Shown here: in pieces, positions 12,313 through 24,693 of the stretch | Layout of the letters: each line of letters opens with the position of its first letter | How positions within the stretch are numbered: the first letter of the stretch is position 1 | Origin: Anthostomella pinea | Lineage: Eukaryota; Ascomycota; Sordariomycetes; Xylariales; Xylariaceae | Length of the DNA stretch: 64,000 nt | Direction of reading: 5' to 3' | Assembly: GCA_963556695.1 (NCBI GenBank) | Contig: CAUWAG010000003.1 | Location: forward strand, 4,278,001 to 4,342,000 | Notes under the pieces: generated by a model | Database searches by the model: none | What the model was told of the DNA's origin: nothing | The model's input: the letters and a program-made list of their open reading frames with translations, nothing else | Translations under genes and position numbers: made by a program

Positions 12313-15300
12313 ATGTCTGCGAAGGTAAGCAGCAGTGTCCTCTCTCGTCTCCAAGGCTCTTTCTGATGACATATCTCTAGGCGCCAGAGCAAAGATCTTT
12401 ACCCGCTGTCAAGCGCCCCTCAGGCATTGGTTCGAGATCTGGTCCTGCTATCAAGGAACGGCCAAGCGCTGCGCTCACGCCTGCCACCCAATCAAGTTCT
12501 GTCTTGGAGCAGGTACGACTCCAAGCTTCGAGTCACTCATCTCCTGGGTCCTACCGAGCACGCGTTGATGCCCGCGCACCCGCCACCCAACCTGCTACCT
12601 ATCCGAGCAGTAAGATGGGCAAGGTGAAGGTCATGACCGATACGCCTAAATCAGCAACGCATGCAACGGCCTGCGGGGCGGGCGCTCACAACGGTCTTCG
12701 AGACCCGTACGAGGTTCCTTCCGACAGCGAGATGAATAGGTTGCCAGTCCGCAAACTCGAGGCGAAACTAACCACCTTTGGTTTGGCCTCATCTGCAAAG
12801 AACCCCAGGGCCAGCAGCAGACCTGTCAAGCTTACTTCCCGCAGTGATGGATCGGGAAGGAAGGACTCCCTGCACACAGGCGCTGGCACGAATTTCCGCA
12901 CACCTACAACCCCATCCAAATCAAGATCAGGTTCCGGAATGCTACATACTTACCAGTCACAACCATTGACCCCGTTGCCGATCCCAGCAAATGCAGACAT
13001 CATCTCCGTGGACTCTTCCTCGAGTGGGCATGATCCATCCCGAATTCCTTTGCCCGTATCTCAGCCAGCGTTAACACCTCGTCGACGCTCTGTGTCGCGC
13101 ATTCCACCAGATGCTAAGATCATCTCATTGGGCGGTTCGTCCGGCGACGAGGTTTCGGGTCTAGCTACCAATGGGGTGACTTCTCACAGCTGCGCATCCA
13201 GTCAACGCACCCCAGTAGAGATCCCAGCAAATGCCAATGTCATTTATTTGACAGACTCCTCGTCACAAGATGACGGGGAGTCATTTGACGGTGACGAGAA
13301 GTACAATAGTTCGAAGGATCCACAGAGAGAGCTCGGTTACCCGAAGCAAAAGGAGGTTGGCTGTTCAATCGGTGGAACCAGAATCCAAAAAACCTCCCGC
13401 CCCAAGACCAGGGGCCATAGCACGCCTGCATCGGCTATTAACCATGTCAAGAGCATAACGACAACCAAGTCCGCGAAGAAAGGTATGTTTTTTTTTGCTG
13501 CTCTGCCCCTGCTGTCTTAAACGTGGCCACTGACAGTCATCAAGAAGCAGATAGGCCCTTGCCTAAGTCGTTCTTTGCTGATTTCACCCATTCTGTAGAC
13601 GCGTACCATCCTGCCTTGGACAATGACGAGCAATCAACCGACGATACTGATGTTGACGACCAGCCTCCCCGGCGAGGGACTCAACGTAACACTCTGCACT
13701 CTACACGGCCAGGGCTCGCGCAGAACCCCCGCAGCTCTTCCAACCCGAGATCTACGCCGGCGTTTTCTCCGATCGATACTATAACGCCTCGAGTGCGAAG
13801 CCAGGTATCAAGCAGCAGAGCTGTCAGGCTTGGCCTGGGGTACTCGAAACGTTTTCGTGACGCATTCTCGGAGGCTTCAAGCAATTCTGACTCCTCCGAT
13901 TGTGACGATGGGGCGAATGCGGATGCTGCAAGCTCACCAACGCCGCCGAACCAGGACGGAGACGCCGTCTCAGATGAGAACGACAATGAAGGTCACCACA
14001 TCACCGCCTTCCCAAAGGGTTCCCCCAAGAGAAAGCCTTGGTGGAACCCATGGGGATGGGCCAGAAAGTTTCCGGGAATCGACTTTGAACTCCAGGGTCA
14101 TGATGTCTGGTTCCGCGGCGGGCCATTCAAAGGCTATGTCATCACTGGACCAAATGAGGGCAATTTCAGACCTGGCTACCAGGCTCCAAATGACGAGGTT
14201 CTCGCCCAGGCGGAGAAAACTGCCATTCTTCAAGCGACGCACGCATTGTCGAACGTCTCGTCGGAGGAGCAAGACCCAGATTCACGTCATTTAGAGTTGC
14301 GCAATAACAGCTCGAAAAGTCCAAGTGATTCAGATGAGGGGGCGTCGTTTCATACTGCGCCGACGGCGGAAACTGTTGGACATTGGACTCCAAAGTTGGC
14401 GTTGTCCTTGGTAGCTCGTGCGAAAGCTACAGAGCGAGTAGAGCGAAGGGATCGGACAGCACAGTACGTCCTCACCGGCAATAATATCTTACCGACTCAA
14501 CACACTGACGAAACAAGTCTGGATCAGTACCAGACGCCGGCAAGGCTTCCAGACGGCCTGGCTCCAGCTCCGTCTCCCAGTAATACGTTCTCACCGCCCT
14601 CAGCAGATTCCGAGGCCACGTCAACCCTCATTGCCAGGCAATGGACGACAAATTGGGAGTCTTCGCCCCCGTCAAACCAAGAGCTGGGAGCACTGATGAG
14701 TTCTAGCCCTGCGGGGAGAAGTGCCAGAGTGGCGTCACCAGCGCATGTGGCCAACAAAGATACCAATCATGAAGGCGATGCTTCGGAAATCAGCAGCAGT
14801 GAACCAAGCTCCGGTATCCCTGCTTTTCTGCCCCGGAAGACAGCCCAGACTCCGATTCCGGCCCCTCCGAAGCCTGGGCATCCTAGTGCAATGTACATCC
14901 TGAACGGTATTGCTGAGAGGCGAGTAACTGGATCAACGACTGAACCGTTCGAGGCACCATTGGCGTCCCACGAACCAACGGGCGTCAAGCCCCTCAACAC
15001 GCACAGTGGTCTTGTACCGTTAACCGATGATCAACGCTCAGGACCTACACGGAACATAGCCCATACGAAGCGGGTAAAGCCAAGTTCGAAAGGCAACAAG
15101 GAGAAATCAGATGTCATCAACATCGCCGTGGAGTTGCCCGCGCTCACGGCAGAGCAACGAGCTTCGTACCGTGTCCTAGGCCCCGAGACCGATCCCAGTG
15201 AATTCCCCCGCCCCTTGAAAACATTTGAGGAGATGAGTGATGCCGCGGACAGGGTGAATGGACCATGTCATGGCCCTTACGAGGAGGCACTTGACTTTGT

Positions 15301-16054
15301 CCTGCATGAGTCTTCACACTGGCTGAACACCATCACTCCCGTTGGGCCTGGTTCTGAATCGACTCTTGCAAACGGAGCTTCTGGCTTGGCTCCTAACCGC
15401 CGCCTGGTGTCAACCACGCCGGTGCCCCTGCCTCCATTTTTTGCCTCCCAAGTCCTCGCGAACACAGGTGCCGAACAGCACAACCCGCCAAGATCATCCA
15501 CGACATCCACGCCAGTGCATCCTACAGTCACGCCTGCTCCGCCCATCGCCAGCGTTGTCGATGTCGCACCAAAAGGCAAGAAGAGCAAGGGGGCTAGGAA
15601 GAGAGAGCGGGGCGTGAAGCATGCATCGCCATACCCGCTCTCGGCGCCATCGAGAGTTATTCCTGTGCCGGTCGAGGCCAACCACGCGACTGTCGTCCCC
15701 AAGGGCAGGAATAGGAAGCGCCCTGGGATGGATGATACTGTCAGTGCAGCTGAAGACCCCGTGGCCAACGAGGGCCGCAAGCGCCAGAAACAGAAGTCTA
15801 CTACCAACAGCACTGATCGTAGCGAAGACAAGAACAGCGATGAAAAGGCAAAAGGGGGAAAGAAGAGAGTCCGTTGGCCAGCATGGGGTCGCCACCGTGA
15901 ATTTCGTTCCAAGCAGCAACAGGCTGGGGTCGCTCGCGCATATCTTCGTCAGGACGTCCCCCCGATGAGCTTGAGCTTCTCGTCCAAGGGCGCCTCCTCA
16001 TCGCTAATGACACCACCGACCACTTCACGACCCACTAGTCCCGAGTCCAAGTGA
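12313..16054 (+). CDS. Large disordered protein with three SUMO-interaction-like motifs, function unknown
   Basis: Exons 12313-12324, 12381-13482 and 13551-16054 give about 1205 residues. The first exon codes only MSAK. I see no known catalytic domain. Residues 205, 245 and 285 start three copies of a motif IP-x-x-A-x-x-I-I/Y followed by Ser/Asp-rich sequence (IPANADIISVDSSSSG, IPPDAKIISLGGSSGD, IPANANVIYLTDSSSQDD), spaced exactly 40 residues apart. Each resembles a SUMO-interaction motif with an acidic/Ser tail. A short Trp-rich segment follows (KPWWNPWGWARKFPGIDFEL) next to FRGGPFKGYVITGP, then a segment near VELPALTAEQRASYRVLGPE. Basic clusters near the end (KKSKGARKRERG, RNRKRPG) suggest a nuclear location. 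The last intron has two nearby acceptors; I used CAG at 13550. Function remains unknown. Confidence 0.8.
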
Positions 16055-17748
16055 GACGGCGAGCGCCGGGTGTTACGTGATGCCGTACTGGCCCCGGCTT
16101 GCGTGTCTTCTGGCCATTTCCATGGCCTTCGTGATGCTGAATCATGCAAGGGGGAGGAAAGAAAAATATGGCGCCATAAACAGAGTTCCCGTCCCTCGTG
16201 TGCCGGGAATTGTGATGCCGTCCTGACACAGGTGCATATATCACGTGGCAAGTACTGGCCGGGAGAAAGTGTTTGTTACATTGGGACTATCGCAGAGCAT
16301 GAGTTTGCAGAGAATGGCTTGGACTTCGATGGCAAGTCGGCCTGTAGGCTGCTGCCCCTGTTGAAGGGTCCAAGGAAAAAGGTATACCCGTTGTGTTTGT
16401 ATGTTTTGCTATTGCTACTGGCAGAGTCTTGACTTGCTCTTGGCAGAGAAGAGCTCATGTGACTAGATACTACGCCGAAAAATAAAAATATGTGCTATTA
16501 TTTGATAAAGAATCCGCATCGATCTGGATTGCGCGTGGTGTCTAGTATTTCGATGTCTTATTTCTCGACTTGTCTAGCAGATGAGTCGTAGCGACGGCAG
16601 CATGTTTCAACAGGCTTGACCACCAGCACGCTCCTACGACCTTTGTAAGGTTCGCACTTCGGGTTCGTAGTGGTACAGAACATAGACCATGCAGGACAAG
16701 ATGACTTTCGAGATACAGTATCGTCGCGATGGCGGACGTGGAGTTGTGTCACGAACACCGGAAAGTCCGCCCGTAATCACGGGCCACGATGATACTGCTG
16801 CACCGCAATGGAAAGGTCAGAGTCCTGATAGATCCTGCTTGGTACACTGCTCAAAACCAATGTGTGCTTATATAGCAGATAGATGCGCGCTGGTAAATTG
16901 ACAGGACGGGGACGGGATCATCACCATCTTACAGCCTACAGGTTACTACTTCGGAAATCGAATACCCACGTCACGCTTGGGTATCATGCCCATTGGCCGA
17001 CCACATAATCTTCCACTACGATGTGGTTTGAGGAAGCTGGTAGGGATGAAACTGCGCTTGACTACTTAACCCAAAACGAGTGGGTGAATGGACTCGCCAA
17101 TCATCCGAGCCAGTCAAGGGGGTGAAGTATGGGCAGTTGTATCACCATTACGTCTTACCTCTTCCACCCGACTCCCCCGCACTTTCAACAATGGCTGAGT
17201 GGGTGCCTACTATTCACTGCTTACTCTTGAACCTGGGTGCGCATCAGTCCGACGTCCACCTCGACACGGCCATCTTGTCTGTACTTGAACATCATTCTGC
17301 CCCCATAATGCCTGCGTGACTTGGCATTCAACAGTTGCATTCACCAACGGGTCGAGGAATACGACCAACTAGATGACAGAAGCGGTCGAGAACATGGTAG
17401 AAACATTCGAAATATTGGCTATGCTATTGGGATGCGCGTGGGTTATCCCCAGTCTTCTCCAGTCTATCATCTATGTCTATCTGGACAAACTACAATGTTC
17501 GCTTTCTCGGCTTTTTCTATCCTTCAGGCGTGCTATGTTTCGCTGTTTCTAGAATGCAGATCGGTTCGCAGGATCCGACTATCAAGGACAGCGAGCCAGC
17601 GAAGCACTACCTATTGTACCACGACTGCAGTACAACACCATGAATATACCGCGAAGGGAAGGCTGAAATGCTGTTGGGGGCGTGCTGACTCGTCCAACGC
17701 CGATGGGTGCCACGTTGTTGATGAGTAGATGTGTCCAGTCTGTGTCAT
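16055..17748. other. Intergenic region between convergent genes, no gene seen
   Basis: This lies between the stop codons of the disordered-protein gene (plus) and the desaturase (minus). An A/T-rich AATAAAAATA near 16482 is a plausible 3'-end signal. Open frames of up to 135 codons (17321-17728) show no domain and probably fall in the desaturase 3' UTR. Confidence 0.5.
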
Positions 17749-19293
17749 TTACTCATCAACTCCAATGACCATTCCTTGTCTCTTGGGACTTATCTTGATA
17801 GGCTTCGTGCCCAAACCGTTCGTGTTTCGGAAGAACAGCACGCCTTTCCCTTCGCCAGTGGCTCCCTCGCTGGGCTCAACCCACTGGCACCACCTTGCAC
17901 TCTTGTACAGAGCCTTGACGAAACCAAGCGAGCCTCCTTCGGTATCTGACCGGTAATGACGGCCCATGACCTTCTTGATGGCGTCGGAGGCCTCGTCGGC
18001 ATTGTAGAAGGGAATGGTGGAGACGTAGTGGTGCAGAACATGGGTCTCGATGATACCGTGCAGCAGCTGGCGCCCGATGAAACCGAACTCACGGTCGATG
18101 GTCGCAGCGGCACCACGGACATAGTTCCAAGATTCACCCTTGTAGTGGGGAAGGGTAGGGTCGGTGTGTTGGAGGAAGGTGATGGCAACTGTGTGACGGA
18201 CGGCACGGTCAGCTTTCTCATCACTACACAGGGGATGTGGATACTTACCAAGCCAGTGGTTAACCCATAGATACGGCAAGAAGTACCACACCAACAAATT
18301 GCTCCAGTCAAAGGTGTTGCCGAGGAAGACCAGAGTTCCGATAGTGATAGCCAGTCCCAAGTCGCTCAGCAGGATCAGCTTCGCGTCTTTGGCCTCGTAA
18401 AGTGGGCTGCTGGGGCTGAAGTGGTTGACGCCTTGGAACCAGCCGTTCTGCTTTCCCTTGCCGCGACCCTCGGTCTGGCGCTCGTGGTAGTTGTGGCCGG
18501 TGACATTGGACATGAGGTAGCTAGGCCAGCCCACCAGCTGCTGCCCGACAAGATACATAAAGGTGACAATCGGGGTCTCCTCGCCGAGTTCGGACAGCTC
18601 GTGGACCAGCTTCCCAAGGCGGCTGGCCCTCTCCTCGCGAGTCTTGGGAACAAAGACCATGTCACGCTCCATGTGGCCAGTGGCCTTGTGGTGCTTGCCG
18701 TGGGAGATCTTCCAGCTGAAGTAGGGCACGAGGAGGGCCGAGTGGAGGATCCAGCCAACCGTGTCGTTCAAGACTTTGGAGGTGCTGAAAGACTGGTGAC
18801 CACACTCGTGAGCAAGGACCCAGGCGCCGGTGCCGAACAGGCCCTGAAGAATGGTGTACAGGCCCCAGAGAAGGGCGCGTGCCGGTGTGGACGGGACATT
18901 CTCGGGGGTCAGATACGTGTGAAAGAGGTAGAAGGTGGTAGCCAGGCTGGCAATGTCGCGAAAGACGTAGTACAGGCCCTTGACGGCGGAGCGCTCGAAG
19001 CAGTGCTTGGGAATGGCATCACGAATGTCCTTGATGGTGTAGTCGGGGATCTGGAACTCGTTGCCGTACGTGTCAACGAGCTTGCCGTGGGCGTCGGCGC
19101 CGTCGATGGAGGACATGGAGGAGAGCGAGGTGGACGAGGCAGAGGCGTTAGGGGAGTCGATCGGGGAGCCAACGGCGGTCGAGGGCGACGACAAGTCGGT
19201 GTCGGTGGTGGTGGAGGTCATGGTTCGGCGAAGAGCGGGATTGGGGCGTGCGAGGCCGGTGGCAGAGGCAGATGGGGAAGCCATGGTGGTCAT
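17749..19293 (-). CDS. Delta-12 (oleate) fatty acid desaturase, ER membrane
   Basis: Exons complement(18249-19293) and complement(17749-18188) encode about 494 residues. Three histidine boxes are present: HECGH near residue 162, HGKHH near 198 and HVLHH near 398. They bind the di-iron centre. Hydrophobic spans lie between them, and the stretch WVNHWLVAITFLQHTDPTLPHY is typical of fungal oleate desaturases. The enzyme converts oleoyl to linoleoyl chains on ER lipids using cytochrome b5. The N-terminal 60 residues are Ser/Thr-rich and poorly conserved; Met1 (19293) or Met4 (19284) could be the start. The intron (18189-18248) is 60 nt and stop-free, so an unspliced reading simply inserts 20 residues. 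I removed it because family members read straight from NHWL to AITFL. Confidence 0.93.
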   Translation of the reverse strand: MTTMASPSASATGLARPNPALRRTMTSTTTDTDLSSPSTAVGSPIDSPNASASSTSLSSMSSIDGADAHGKLVDTYGNEFQIPDYTIKDIRDAIPKHCFERSAVKGLYYVFRDIASLATTFYLFHTYLTPENVPSTPARALLWGLYTILQGLFGTGAWVLAHECGHQSFSTSKVLNDTVGWILHSALLVPYFSWKISHGKHHKATGHMERDMVFVPKTREERASRLGKLVHELSELGEETPIVTFMYLVGQQLVGWPSYLMSNVTGHNYHERQTEGRGKGKQNGWFQGVNHFSPSSPLYEAKDAKLILLSDLGLAITIGTLVFLGNTFDWSNLLVWYFLPYLWVNHWLGKYPHPLCSDEKADRAVRHTVAITFLQHTDPTLPHYKGESWNYVRGAAATIDREFGFIGRQLLHGIIETHVLHHYVSTIPFYNADEASDAIKKVMGRHYRSDTEGGSLGFVKALYKSARWCQWVEPSEGATGEGKGVLFFRNTNGLGTKPIKISPKRQGMVIGVDE

Positions 19294-21194
19294 GATGGGC
19301 TATGGAGGACACCCTTCGGACGGCGGACGGCGGCGGGCTCGAGACACGAAGAGAGACTGGAGTCTGGAGGGAGGAATCCAGGCGGCAGGGCAGGGCAGGG
19401 CCTGAGGGTGATGAGTTTGGTGTTATATGTTTTGGTCTACAAAGGCGAAGGGTTGAAGTCGCACCACCAGGGGGGCCGCCAGAACTGAGAACTTGAGAAG
19501 ATTGAAAACAAAATGTGGGAGCGTCGCACCGGGGAAGGGAATCCCCTGTGGTCCACGGGCCCGGGGTGGTAGGAGGTAGGGTTTGAAGAGGTACAAGTAC
19601 ATGTACATGTCCGGATACCTCCCGTCGATTGGTACTTACGCCCCGACGGAAGTTTCCTGCCTTGGGGAAGTACCTGCACCTGACCCAAGACTTTCAGTGG
19701 TGCCCAGGGCTCCGGCTCAGACTGGAACACTCAATTGATATTGAACCTTATAACTTTGAACCTCGAAGCATTAGGTACAGTAGTATGGCATCAATTGGGA
19801 CACTGAATCTTCATCAGTTTTGTTACTGGTATACATGCATCTGGGGCAAGTCCTCCGGCGAGCACTTGCCTGGCGCCATCTGATATCCACTGTACATGTA
19901 CACAGGTCGCAGGGAACCTCCTGCGGGCAGTTAAAGCGAATGGCATGTGCCGGGCGGGCAACCCCTCAGGGTTCACGAGTGCTGGTAGTTAGGTACCTTA
20001 CATACATACATCCGGCACTCACCGCCTCATTGCTTTAAGTGTCGTGGGCAGAGCAGCTCCCGCCTACCTACTCTTGACGCGATTGGTCAATGTTTACCCT
20101 CCTTATTACTTTTACTCATCGATGACAAGCACGCAGAGGCAGGCTACCTAGGTAGGCAGGCACACGTTTCCGAATCTTCAAGGCAGTGGGCACCGATCGT
20201 TTGGCATTCTGCCGTTGCAGCGGTCACACCGTCACAGTCCCGCTGGGTCGGGAATCGTGGCGACCTCCAGCTGTGAGGTCCACTGCAGGGGTTCCCAGGG
20301 GTCCAGGCCGCACCCGCCTCGGCGCCTCAGACTGGACCAGTGGATGGAGTCTCACTGTCTCAGAATGGCGGGACAGCGGAACTAAACGAGGATTCTCCGC
20401 TTTCACCCCTCGTCCCCCTCGACCCCTTTCCTGTCTTTTTTTCTGTTGGGGAAGCCTCCCTCCCCTGCTATACCGCATCGGTCGATTGTTGAGATGCTGT
20501 CCCCTGCCCCCTGTTCCCTGCCCCCTGCGCCCGTTCGCCCACCATCCTCCACATCCATGATCCATCCCGACAAATGGACATGTGTGTGTGTGTCGTCTGA
20601 TCCACGTGTGAATAACACGATCGACCTGACGACCATTTCCCAAAATGTATCGACACCCAGCTGGCCACTTGTGCCTCGGAAAGGGATGACTTTTACAAAC
20701 TGAAACGATCGTGGACTGAATGACTGATCACCCCATGCAGCCTTGCAGCCATGTCACCCGGCACGAACTATCCCCGGATTCTGAACGCAGTCTCCCAGTA
20801 CAGTGTGCTGTGTCAAGCATCCTGACTCATGCGCCGAGGCTGGCTCTTTTTCTTTCAATTTTCGCATGTGAGAGACATTGCCACATTCTCAATGCTGGCT
20901 GTCCGGGTTCCGGATTTTCCCGCGATTCCCTAAGCCCATCAGGATACGATTCCTTGCCAATGGAAGTTATGAAGCGAGTGGTCATGACGATGGCGCATGC
21001 AAACAGCAAGACACACAGTTGAAAGGACGGTCCATTGAACCAAAAACCCTACTTCAAAACATTCTATCGAGCTCTGTGCCATTCCATGTACCGACTAATT
21101 ATAAGCACCTATCCAGTGCTCCTGGTGCTCCTGGTGCTGCCTGGTGCTCGCCGTCGCTGTAAATACACAGCACCCTACTTGGAACCGCTATATC
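19294..21194. other. Intergenic: desaturase promoter side and 3' flank of the next gene
   Basis: No gene is supported. The part near 19294-19620 is the probable 5' UTR and promoter of the desaturase. TAGGTACC/CTAGGTAGG-type motifs occur at 19992-20001 and 20146-20156. A pyrimidine-rich block (20400-20550) contains repeated CCCCTGC units. A short run of TGGTGCTCC units lies near 21118-21145. Confidence 0.5.
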
Positions 21195-24100
21195 CTACTC
21201 GACGGCGCGCATGAGCCGCGAGAGCTTGCCACGTATCACGTTCAACTTGCTTTCAGGTGTGAGCCGCTGCAGCTCCATGGTATCGGCCGTCATATCCCTC
21301 CATGACCTCCCGCTTGTCCGGTCTCTACTGTCCAGCCTACGACGCCGCCGCCAGCTATGGCCGTCCCTGTTCCGAGGAGTCCACCGACTGTCTGGCGTTC
21401 CGGAGCCGGAAGACACAAACAGGCTGGTGCTGGCTGGCGATGGTGTCATCGGATCTGGCGCCTGCTTCGTCGGTGTCGCCAAGATAACGTCTGGTTCAAA
21501 GGAAAGTCGGCTAGGCTGTTCGCCGCCAGTTGAAGTGGCCGAGCTTGGCGAGCTTCCCATCACGTAGGAAGGCAGCGAGGTATTCTCTCTGCCATTTCTA
21601 CGATATGGCGAATAGCGTGGTCCACGTCTGACTGCTTTCTCCTGCAATATTGCCCTCGACGTGGTCTTTCGGGCTCCTGATGCGACTGGTGATATTTCCT
21701 TGCGCTCTTGTTTCCGCTGCTGGAATGTTGATGGATTGCAGCTGGTTTTCCCGGACGCCCTCTGCTTCTTGTGTAGGTGTCCAAAAGCCGCCCTTCACTT
21801 GCGTGTCTTGCTTTCCGGCCTCGGGTGTCTGTAGCAGCGACTGCCTCTGCCGCTTCGCTGACCGGCTGTCTTCGGTTCTGGAAGCCCGCCCTGTGTACTT
21901 TGGGGACCCGCGCGACCCTTCATTCCCTGTCAGCCCTGCTGCCCTGTTCGCTCTTGTGGGCACAGTTGTCACTCTTTTGCGTTTCAGTGATTGTGTACAG
22001 CCTGTCACGACGTTCGCAGACTTGGGTGCGTGACATGAAGGTGCTTCATCATGTGATGGAGTTAATGTCAGACGCGGGATCTGCGGCGGCGGAACTGGCG
22101 TCACCTTCTGGGGAAGCGTGGCTGTAGGCGTGAGCTTGGAAGCTGACTTGAAGGTCGGCTTGGGGAAAGGCCCGGCTTGATTCTGCACCGGTTGCAGACG
22201 TGGGATCTGCGGCGGCGGCACTGGCGTCACCTTCGGGGGAAGCATCGCTGTAGGGGTTGACCCGTGACCTGATCGAGGTGCAGACCTGGGCGAGGGCTTC
22301 GCTTTACCCTTCGAAAGAGGAGTCGCCCGAGCTGGTAATTCGATAGGAGTAGGTGAAACACCGCCACGCGTTATGGCTGGCGGGGATATCAACCCTTTCC
22401 TGAGACGTCTACCAATCTCCTCAACAGACGGCAGACTCTCATCGTCGGAAATCTCGTAGTCACCGCCGGCAGAGGAAGACATCAGGCCTAAGCTGGACTG
22501 GGCCGAACTATCATCGCCTCTTCCCAAGTCTTTACGAAATTTGAACGGTTTCCCCGGGGATCTCGTCCTCTTGATGTGGCCAGGCTTTGAGGACGTAGTG
22601 GTGCTCAATTGTGTCGGAGGAGCGGAATACTGCAGGGCACTACCGTTCACATATGAAGAGGTGTAGAATTCCACAGGTCGTATTTCGGTTTGGCTCAGCC
22701 TCGTGTAGTTCACAGTCGGCTTCTTCAGTGGCGAGCATCGATATGGAACTCTCTGCGGCGCCAGTGGCTTCTCTCGGTTGCGTGCCTGCTTGTCATTGAA
22801 CTCTCTCAAGATGGCCGGCGTTTCCCGTCCTGGACAGCTGGCCGCCTGAGCTGTGTGCTCCTTTGATCCGCTGCTGGAGGCCGCCTGAACTCCGTGTACT
22901 CCAGAATCTACGCCAGCCCGTCGCCCTGGAATTGGGGATGGCCGGGCCAGCGAACACTGCTCCGCTTGACTCGCTGTCTTCCGAGCCTCGTAGGGCGGGA
23001 TCTCCCTGTCACTCGATGTGCTGGAGGTGGCTGTAAGCTTCCGCGCCCTTTCGTCTCTGTGCCATGCACAGACTCCTCCGGTGGCGTCGTGAATTTCCTT
23101 CACTGGGAAAGCAGCTGCACTTAGCCGATCTTCGACCACCTCGCGGGACAGTTTTGCCGCATGAAGCAACAGAGCGTCGGTGATATCATCTTGTTGGGCA
23201 TCCCCAGTTGGACTCGTGGTTGGCGATATGTTCATGATGTGAGATATCGGTCGAACGGAGGTCCCCGGGCTTGAAGGGCTGTTGGGCCCTTGAACGCTGG
23301 TCACGTCAACCGTCGCCGCGGTATGCGAATTGGCTTGCGTGCTGAATCGTCTCTGGCTATCGTGAAAGCGGAGTGGACGGGTTCTGGTTGCATCCTGTGG
23401 TTCTCGATTCATATGAGCTTGCGCCAGATCAAGTATGCTCACATCGTCCCTCGTGCCTTTTCCCTTCGCACGTTTGAGCATGATGATGGCACGTTCTTCC
23501 AACTGGTTAAGCTTGTGCAGCGTAGTTGGCGACGTGGCTGGAAGGTCTGGTTCCAACACGCTTCCTGGCTCGGGCGTAGGGCATCCCACTGCTGGGAAAG
23601 AGTGGCCTTGCGCCATGCCGTCATCCTGCTCTATAGACGGCAATGGTGTTGAGCAGTCCCTATCAGCTGTTGTCTCCAGACCCCTTTCCGAATCGGTTTC
23701 GTCACTCCAATCCGAGCCGTCGGCGCTGGAGTCCTCCACTGGTCCGTCGCGGCAGCCTGGCCAAGGCCCTTTGACAGCCCGAATGTGCTTTTGGTAGGCT
23801 TCCCAGACTGGCGCGGAAAGCATGAGTATGGCCAAGTCCGTGGGCAATTCGTCAACAACGAGCCGGTGTCTGAACATACGCTTGACCTTGTGCGGCCCGA
23901 TGGCTTCCCGCAGCGAGCCGACAGCAGTCGTCACCTTGTTGATGAGATCACGGCACTTCCAAACGCGCACCCACCGGTCGATCCAGGTACTGATTTCAGG
24001 CACCGCGCCTTTCCTCGGGTGCAGTCCAAGTCCCTTGGTCTTGCTATACCGATCACGGCAGATCCTATTGATGGTAGACTTCAAGCTTGAGCATGAGTCA

Positions 24101-24693
24101 AAGACGCCTGCGCGGACCGTGTCCGAAAACTCTTGCATGACCGGTCTCAAGAATTCCTCTTCTGCATGTTTGCCCGACACTGGACAGTCCAAGTATTTGG
24201 CTCGATGCTTGCAGGCTATTTTGAGCAGCTTCGGTCTCTCATGTGATGGCAGGCGCACTTTTGTTCCTCTAGGTGGTGGACGGATTCGATCGCGGACTGC
24301 TGTGGGAGGCATCGGAGAGAGTTCTCGGGGCCTCAGCTCAGGTTCATTCTAGTTGCTCGTATGTCAGAGAGGTTTTCATCCCGAAATGATGGAATGGCGG
24401 TACTTACAGAAGACCTCACAGCTTGGCTTGGACTCTCAACGCCAACCGCGGCCCTCACTTGGCCCTCTGGCTCCTCGTTTTGTCTGGTATGTGGTTGATC
24501 GGTATTAATGCCGCGCCGAGGGCAGAATGGAGGACTCGGGGGCTGTGAGGATACTGGAGAGGAGTGGATGTTGAACATTGCGGGTTGAAAGCATGCTGTT
24601 GCTGGGCGCCCTATCACTCGAGTGTTCACCAGAAGGTGGTCGACGATGATGCTTAAGGGCGGCTTTCCCCCCTACTCGTTTTCGACGTGGCAT
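21195..24693 (-). CDS. Fast-evolving nuclear-type protein with Myb/SANT-like N-terminal head, function unknown
   Basis: Exons complement(24630-24693), complement(24408-24553), complement(21799-24348) and complement(21195-21719) give about 1094 residues. I inferred the first two introns because they link three otherwise truncated frames through GTGAAC/CTCCAG and GTAAGT/CTAG sites. A third, 79-nt intron joins the main frame to a well-formed C-terminal frame. Near residues 80-240 a helical head contains EEFLRPVMQEF, then ICRDRY and ISTWIDRWVRVW. This resembles the head of the next gene upstream. Downstream the protein is disordered and basic. It holds a direct repeat of about 20 residues (TPTATLPQKVTPVPPPQIPR, twice) and an acidic motif YEISDDESLPSVEEIGRRL. 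I see no catalytic motif. A DNA or chromatin role is inferred only. The splice model is moderately certain. Confidence 0.65.

Noticed and set aside
18421..19488. Plus-strand open frame of 355 codons
   Set aside because: Antisense to the desaturase; Gly/Val-rich with no domain.
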